From: Myrica gale
Taxonomy: Eukaryota; Streptophyta; Magnoliopsida; Fagales; Myricaceae
Assembly: GCA_963930655.1 (NCBI GenBank)
Contig: OZ005606.1
Span: forward strand, 20,128,001-20,192,000
Direction of reading: 5' to 3'
Length of the DNA stretch: 64,000 nt
Positions 57,580 to 64,000 of this stretch are shown one piece after another (the stretch's first letter is position 1; every line of letters starts with the position of its first letter). Position numbers and translations under genes: made by a program. Below the pieces are notes generated by a model. That model saw nothing but the letters and a program-made list of their open reading frames with translations. It was not told the origin of the DNA and made no database searches.

Positions 57580-60500
57580 ATGGCTAGTCTGTTGCTTTTT
57601 TTCCTTCTAGCAGTCTCTGTGGTTTCTGCTGATGAAGGTGAGCTTATTATTATTTTTCCTATATTTGCTTCCATGGAGTGCTTCTTCTTCTATCTCCACC
57701 TTCTCTTTGTATTATATTATCTGTCCTCTTGTCTGTGTTCGTTCTGGGTATGGCTTATCTTGGCTGAAACTGAGCTCTTGTTTTCACTTAAGTGTGATAA
57801 CTTATGCCTTAACTTTAGTATTTGTATTGGATAACTATTATTTAAAGTAAATGGGTCTACTTCTCTTATACGGTTTGGCATTTACTATCTGCTTGTCTGT
57901 CACCACCGTGTGGAGTGAACGCCTGCTTGTCTGTCACCACCGTGTGGAGTGTCCTTTCTGTGCTTCATGGGTTTTTCTCCATTTTTCTGAATGTTACATG
58001 CCGAAGCTGAACATGATTCGTCCCCTGTCTTAGTCATCAACGAGTTAGCTTGAACGGTTTCGGTGGAATTGCACTTGTTACCGTCGAATTTATTCAACCT
58101 CTTGTATGTAACTTAGCCCATTTCCTGTTTCTCTTTTAGTTATACTTTGTCGAGGTACTGGATACACTGACTGCGACCAAAAGAGTGTCGACGGTTGTAC
58201 AGTGAATGAGGGAATGTAACATCAATGAGTGTTATAGTTAGTTTCTTTGGTGCGATATTGACGGCCATTGATCTGCAAGTTAGAAGAAGGGCGCCCAGCT
58301 CTCAGTTTCTCGAGTTCGTTGCTCATGGTCCATTGCTCCATTAGGACATCTCTACGTTTGCTTCGTTTTATTTTCTCAGGTTGCGGTTTGTTTTACTATG
58401 GGGTTCTTGCAGTGTTTTCGAGTTGAAGCCAAAGAATTCCAAGTTACAGTTAGCGATGAGGGAGTGATTACGATGTCTGAATGGAGTCGGAAGCATTACA
58501 ACACGATTTCATTAGGGAGGTTTGTTGCAGTTTGGCTGGTTAGCTTGGCCGGGAAATTGTTGGCGGCTGACGCTGCTCATCCTTTTGCGCTGAAGTTCAA
58601 TGAAGCCTCCAGAGCGTTTCTGGCTCAACAGTGCGGGAATAAGGCGGGGCGTTATGTTGCACTTCATGAGTATGGGGAGGGAAGGCGCAGAGATGCGATA
58701 ATGGTCCCGGAGGGTGTCGGTGGGAGTGGTTGGCATTTGCTGGCCGACTGTTTCCAGGCCGTTATCGCTTTCCTCGGCCCTCCTCGGATGGGTCGTTCTT
58801 CCAGGGGTGCTGTGGGGAGAAGAAATGACGTCTCTTTTGCTGACGCCATCAAGCGGACACCGTTTCCCTCCGGTTTGACATTTTCAAATTCAAATTCTAG
58901 GGCCACGACACCAACTATTGGCTGATGTGGCGTTCCTTTCACGACTGTTTTCGAGGCTGACAGTACTAGGTGCAAGGAGGTTGCATTTAATGCTCGTTCG
59001 ATTGTTGACAGTCAGGGTGCGCACCTCTGTCATCAGCATTTTCGTACAAGACTGTTGAGTATAAAGGAGTTAGATTGTCTTTTTCGGGTTTTAAGTTTGA
59101 TCGGTGAGGGTGGTTCAGTTGGTATGAGCCTTAGTTGTCTAGACTGCGGAGGTCAGGCCCTCGGCTCCGTGATCGAGGCGATTGGGACAATTCGGGTGAT
59201 TGAGGGGCCTGGTACTTTGGTGGATAAAGGGCAGGGTATACTGGGCTTGCCGGGATTACCGGGCTTGTCCTCGGGCATCAAGGGTATTCTGGTCCCCTCT
59301 TTGTTGGTGGCCCTGAGCGAAGGAGCCGATCTTCCAAGTCTAGACCCCGAAACTTCAGGGCTTCCCGGGCAGTCAGGGTTAGACGGATCTGGCACAGGGG
59401 ACCCGAGTGAATGTGTCGGTCTTCCAAGTCTAGACCTCAGGACTCCAGGGCTTCCTGGTTAGTCAGGGTTAGACGGATCTGACTCGGGGGCCGCGAGTGA
59501 ATGTGTCGGTCTTCCAGAACAAGACCCCGGGACTACTGGGCTTCCCGTGAAGACATGGTTAGACGGGGATCTGTCATTCCCCCGAGTGAATGTGCCGGTC
59601 TTCCATGTCTAGACCCCGAGACTCTAGGGCTTCCCAGTCAGTCAGGGTTAGACGGATCTGGCATGCCAGGCATACAGGGTTTGTCCCCGGGTATCCCGGG
59701 CAGTCATGCCATCTTTGTTTCCTCTTTGTCTTGACATATAGATTTAGTCGCAGCGCCTAGAGGTTTGGCTGGTGGTGCCCACCCCCAGTCGTCGGTGGTA
59801 GCTCCCTTTCCGGCGACTTCTGTGGTAAGTGGCGATTGCGTCGGTGGGCCCTCTTCTGAGGTTGGGCGTGGATGTTGAGGGTGGTAGGGAAATTCCGCTT
59901 GGCGTTGTATCGGCCCCCACATAATTGCAAATCTTTACGCTGGGAAGATGCTTTTTGGAGACAAAACATGCCGCTCTTCCTGTTGGGAACTTCCAGAGTC
60001 GAGTCCCGATAGAGGAGGTCCACGATGGGGCAGTTTCTCGTGTCGAGGAGCATAGTGCTGCCAAGAGGGAGCGCGCAATGCTTGATCTTTCTTCTGGGGC
60101 CCTCTTAGGTGGTTTGGAGGTGGGAGAGTGTTCATTTGGAACGAATGAGGCTGGCGAGTTTCTACGCGATACCACGAGGAAATCTCCGGAGTGGTGTTAG
60201 ATATGGTTTCCCCTGTTAGTCATTTGGTATCACGAGGAAGAGTTGAGGAATCTCTCTGCTGAGTTGGAACGAGATAGGGTGCAACTCAGTTCTACTAAGT
60301 CTAGAAAATCAGGGGGGAGATGCTAAGGGAGTTACAGGGATTGTACTATTCGGTTAACTATGAATGGTCTTCTTCGATTGCTAGGAAGACTAACAAAGGG
60401 CGGGCCTTGTGTTTGATTCCATGATGCCCTGACTATTGAACTGATTTGGGCGTCCGTTGGTGGAGGTTTTGTCTATTGTCATCTTTTGGAGGAGGGGCTT

Positions 60501-63500
60501 TTTCTTGTGCTTTGCCCTGTGGCGAGAGGGTTGAGGGCGTTTTTGTTTGCTGTCGCTTTTTCTTTGGGCCTTTGTGCTTTGCCCAGTGGCTAGAGGGTTG
60601 AGGGCTTTTTCTTCGGGTTCTCTTATCTGGTTTTCCGTTTTTTCTTTGTTTTCTCGTTTGTGTGTTAGGGGTTTTCAGTATAATATCTTGTACTGTTGAC
60701 TCCTGACTCCGTTGTTGTGTAATCTTTGTTTCTCTTCTCTTTAATAAGATTGGCTTACGTATCAAAAAATAAATAAATAGGCCTGACAAAACTTATATCG
60801 ATGAATTGGTGTATCTGCATAGTTGTAAGATGCAATGCCAGAAATTTATTGATATAGTTATTTAGACAGAACAACCTGAAAAAGACCTTGAATCCTATCA
60901 TGAATGAATCAGGGTTTTCAGGTGGTGAGATGGAACCTACCTTGGAGATTATGTGATTTCATAGACTATGACTAAATGCCTAAAGCATCTATATGCCTCT
61001 AATTCATAATATCAGAATATTCCCGCTGCATGGGAGCACAAAATCTGTGCCTTGAATACAAGCAAGTTTGGAAAATCATCTAAATGAGCATACTATGATT
61101 TTTTTTTCCCGGGGTTTAGGTTCACTTAAAGATTACACCTGGAAGGTATGCAAGTCTCCAAAATTTTGAATTCTGAACGTGCTACAATAGGACAAAACCG
61201 TCATTGTCTGCTAACATCCTAATGTACTACGTCCTATTTGTGATCTTTTATGAATATTTAACTAATCGTAACCTGGTGTGGATTTTAAAATCTGAAGTTC
61301 ATCAGGTTTCCACCAGTGCCACTTGCCCAAAAGCCTATCACAGCTATTTGAGTGTATCATTTTGTTTGTCCATACCAGAAGAGGAAAGCATAATTCCATC
61401 TGCCTGTAGTAAGATTGAGATGAGTGAATTGTTTTCAGCCATAATAGTATTGTTTCTGTTGAATAAGTAATTGTCTTAATGAAAAAGGCAAAAGACGTTC
61501 GGTTCCTTGCCACTTTTTGTTGTTAATTTGGTCCTTGGTATTCGAATGTGATAATTTTTGATCCTTAAAGTTTGTATTGGTTAACAGAAGGGCTCTTGTC
61601 CAAATCTGCTAGGCTTTCCCTTTCTATATATCAAATCTGTTAGATATGATGTCCCGTTAGGGAATAGTTGCATGAGAAAGAACAAGAGACTACTAACTAA
61701 CCTCAAGGAAACTTGTTTACTAAAGTTTTCAGGTCATGTGCCTATCATATGAAATTTAAAGGGAGCAAGGTTGAGAGATATGAACAAAAGGGCCGTGTTT
61801 ACAACAAATACAAACTTTGGGGGTCAAATAATCTAATTTAAGTTCAGAGATGAAATTGATTGCAGGGCCAAAAGCTGGAAGGGACAAGTTCATAGGTGCA
61901 TGCACCAGGTACAAAACAGTACATCACATTATGCTCTAGGTGGAAGTAGGATTAGTTCTACATTATGGGCGTAATTGGAAGTAGTAGTAGCTCTATGTCT
62001 AGGACACTAGCCAACTGAAGTACTAAATAACAAACGTAGGCGCATTATTTCTTAGTACGAAAGAAGGCAAAAGATGAGGTCTGAATTTTATAATTCCTCA
62101 TGTGTCTTGTGATAATTGAGGGCTAATGTAATTCCTGCCAGTGGTGCAAGGGACCCGGAACTTAATAACTTGTTTCAGAGTAGCACAGAGGGCCCTCATC
62201 TTGGTGCTAAATCCTAAATATCTCTCAAAATATATTGGAATGTGAATATTTGGTCCTTGCTTTGTGATGCTTCCTAACTGGAATTGATCTGATTGGATTG
62301 GGTTTCAGCCCAGGTTGGGCTGGACCAATATAGGGCACATACATGTGGTAAGAAGCAAATATAGCATTGAAAGCGACACAGTTTGCCTGTAGAGCACTAT
62401 TTCCTTGTGGTTCGGTCTATTGCCATCTCTAATATTAAAACTTAGCACACCAGATATGCTTGTTAGTTGGTCAAGATCTATGTGAATGGTAGATGATGAT
62501 TTGAGTTTTCGATGCAAGTAGCTTTAATCATCAACTATGCATCATCCAGGTTATAATAGTCGTTTTAATGGACTGTTTTTTTAGTCATTTTCAGTCCTGA
62601 AATTTAGCACTTACATTTTGTCTATGGTCATCAGTTGTGTGAATGGGTGATGATCATTTGGGTGCACCTGATAGCCATGAATAGCTCTTAAAAGATAAAT
62701 TCTCTATTATTTGGAAGCCAATTGATGATTTTTGAAGAAGAGAAAAGGTGGAGATAGATACCAGGGAGTCTTTCGATAACATATTGGAGCACTACCTAGC
62801 CCTAAGTTTAATGGATTCACACTTGTGATTACTGTGTGATGTTGGACATTGACAGCCTGCACTTGCATGCATATATGCTCTAATAGCCTCCTCCCCATGT
62901 GTCTACAACCACATTAATTACATTTCCATTTACTGAAAGCTTTTACCACGCCTAGAAAGTGTCACATGTTATAACCAAGTGCTCAATGCTGATATCTGCA
63001 TGCAAGCCACATGCTCTTAGTCCACTCTATCTTGGAATCCACCGTATAGCTCGGTGTTCAACACTTGTTATCCTGACCCATCAGTTCCATTTGTCATAGA
63101 GAAAACATTTGGGGACTTTTCCAGTGAGGCCTTGGTATGGTATGCTAGACATCACTTAACCCAACGTATAGCTCGGTATTCAACACTTGTTATCCTGACC
63201 CATCAGTTCCATATGTCGTAGAGAAAACATTTGGGGACTTGTCCAGTGATGCCTTGGTATGGTATGCTAGACATCACTTAACCAAAAGTTTAGACTTGTG
63301 AATTTGGATGCATAATTGTTCACACACTTGGTACTTCTATTGAATGTGGGTCCTCACCTCTAGTGCTCACACTACTATATACTCTAACATTAGACGTGCT
63401 CGGGTTATTGTTTATGTTATCTGCATAACATTTGTGTTTAAGTGTTTCGATGATTTTCTGTCCCAAAGACCGTTTGTTCACATTATCTATGGTTTTACTG

Positions 63501-64000
63501 TATAAGTATCGTACTCAAGTGTCTTCTGGTCATTGACCACTGTTAGGCTCTTATGAATCTGAAACATGTTCTGCTTTCCATGTAGAATGTGAGAATATAA
63601 ACCTGGGCCCATCCTTTCTTTTTTGCAGATGCCTTCATTGGAGTAAATATTGGCACTGACCTTTCTGACATGCCAAGCCCCACTCAGGTGGTGGCTCTTC
63701 TTAAAGCTCAGAATATTCGACGCATCAGGCTATATGACGCTGACCGAGCCATGCTCCTGGCACTTGCCAACACAGGCATCCAGGTGACTGTTTCTGTTCC
63801 CAATGACCAGCTTCTTGGGATTGGTCAGTCCAATGCCACTGCAGCCAACTGGGTTGCTCGCAATGTCATAGCCCATGTTCCTGCCACTAACATCACGGCA
63901 ATAGCTGTTGGATCTGAAGTCCTAACAGCCCTGCCAAATGCTGCTCCAGTTCTGGTCTCTGCATTGAAGTTTATACATTCTGCCCTTGTTGCCTCCAATC
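57580..64000 (+). CDS. Glucan endo-1,3-beta-glucosidase (GH17), partial at window end
   Basis: GH17 enzymes hydrolyse beta-1,3-glucan (callose) in the cell wall or at plasmodesmata. Exon 1 (57580-57637) encodes MASLLLFFLLAVSVVSADE, a signal peptide. A 5991-bp intron (57638-63628, GT-AG, phase 1) follows. Exon 2 (63629 to beyond 64000) starts DAFIGVNIGTDLSDMPSP and continues QVVALLKAQNIRRIRLYDAD, VTVSVPNDQLLGIGQSNATA, ITAIAVGSEVLTALPNAAPV. The FIGVNIG head, RLYDAD strand and AVGSEVL strand are GH17 landmarks. The E of GSEV is a position expected for the acid catalyst. The second catalytic Glu and any X8 or GPI tail lie outside the window. The long intron contains a LINE derivative in sense orientation. 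Confidence 0.92.
57889..57951 (+). repeat. Short tandem duplication in GH17 intron 1
   Basis: CTGCTTGTCTGTCACCACCG followed by TGTGGAGTG occurs at 57889-57917 and again at 57923-57951 (period 34). Both copies are identical, so the duplication is recent. Confidence 0.85.
58398..60770 (+). mobile_element. ORF2-less LINE derivative in GH17 intron 1
   Basis: 58398-58925 encodes a 175-residue LINE ORF1-like N-terminal protein (RFVAVWLVSLAGKLL; FLAQQCGNKAGRYVALHEYG; VPEGVGGSGWHLLADC). A Gly-Leu-Pro-rich minisatellite region follows, then the ORF1 C-terminal words (NEAGEFLRDTTRKS; ELERDRVQLSSTKSRKSG; ARKTNKGRALCL). Instead of ORF2 it goes straight into the LINE 3' end (TTTAATAAGATTGGCTTACG, then A-rich). 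The copy in MED23 intron 12 has the same ORF1-to-tail join, so this is an inherited non-autonomous structure. The 5' border may lie before 58398. Confidence 0.8.
59331..59690 (+). repeat. Minisatellite of about 90-bp units encoding Gly-Leu-Pro repeats
   Basis: Four units begin CTTCCAAGTC or a variant at 59331, 59422, 59511 and 59600 (periods 91, 89, 89). The core is GGGCTTCCCGGGCAGTCAGG then GTTAGACGGATCTGGCA. In frame the first units read LPSLDPETSGLPGQSGLDGS, a collagen-like Gly-X-Pro flavour. Units 3 and 4 are out of frame. A single related unit starts the copy at 39074. Confidence 0.85.
60771..63042. other. GH17 intron 1, distal part
   Basis: No gene, RNA gene or delimited mobile element was recognised between the LINE derivative and the 122-bp duplication. 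Confidence 0.55.
63043..63286 (+). repeat. 122-bp tandem duplication in GH17 intron 1
   Basis: The block starting CGTATAGCTCGGT at 63043 recurs at 63165. Both copies contain TATCCTGACCCATCAGTTCC, GAGAAAACATTTGGGGACTT and TATGGTATGCTAGACATCAC, with only a few differences. It lies about 340 bases before the GH17 exon 2 acceptor. No function is evident. Confidence 0.9.

Noticed and set aside
1-64000. tRNA genes suggested by repeated TGGTATCAGAGC/TGGTATCAAAGC strings
   Set aside because: These are retroelement primer-binding sites next to LTR ends. No full cloverleaf was found.

Overview
This is a nuclear window from a flowering plant (eudicot). It is AT-rich, its genes are split by long GT-AG introns, and it carries many plant-type retrotransposons. 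Gene content and LINE type would fit a woody dicot, but I cannot name the species. No tRNA, rRNA or CRISPR array was recognised.

Three host genes can be read with confidence. (1) A JAZ/TIFY repressor of the TIFY6 (JAZ3-like) type lies on the + strand at 6305-9363: seven coding exons, 385 residues, with TIFY and Jas motifs and a G-box-rich promoter. (2) The Mediator tail subunit MED23 lies on the - strand at 51825-30042. I reconstructed 21 coding exons giving one open frame of 1606 residues; one intron uses a GC-AG pair and intron 12 is about 5 kb. (3) A GH17 glucan endo-1,3-beta-glucosidase lies on the + strand from 57580 and runs off the window end. Its signal-peptide exon is separated from the catalytic exon by a 6 kb intron. 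A possible orphan first exon of an IQD-type gene sits at 19904 (-).

Most of the rest is mobile DNA, much of it delimited by target-site duplications (TSDs). 1-5.9 kb: a 5'-truncated LINE (15-bp TSD) beside a Mutator-type MITE (9-bp TSD), and a second MITE with a 9-bp TSD. 10-11.4 kb: two Tourist-like MITEs. 13.1-18.3 kb: a LINE on the - strand interrupted by a 4.08 kb Ty1/copia element (356-bp LTRs, TSD ATTAA). 20.2-21.3 kb: a tandem TRIM array with four LTRs and three internal regions between CATGG repeats. 21.5-27.9 kb: a Ty3/gypsy chromovirus on the - strand (about 467-bp LTRs, TSD ATTAT) that carries an internal 407-bp tandem duplication and a foldback element inside its reverse transcriptase. 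27.9-29.3 kb: two LINE pieces joined tail to tail.

The introns also hold elements. MED23 intron 12 and GH17 intron 1 each contain a copy of the same LINE-derived element, which keeps ORF1 and the 3' tail but lacks ORF2. MED23 intron 12 also holds a TRIM with a CCGGC-rich minisatellite. Between MED23 and GH17 (52.8-56.2 kb) lies a gypsy remnant, a patchwork of captured gene fragments (a receptor kinase, a calcium-dependent protein kinase and a coiled-coil protein), and a second gypsy integrase remnant. I found no new multi-gene system. The most unusual items are the TRIM array, the chimeric gene-fragment patch and the paired intronic ORF2-less LINE derivatives.
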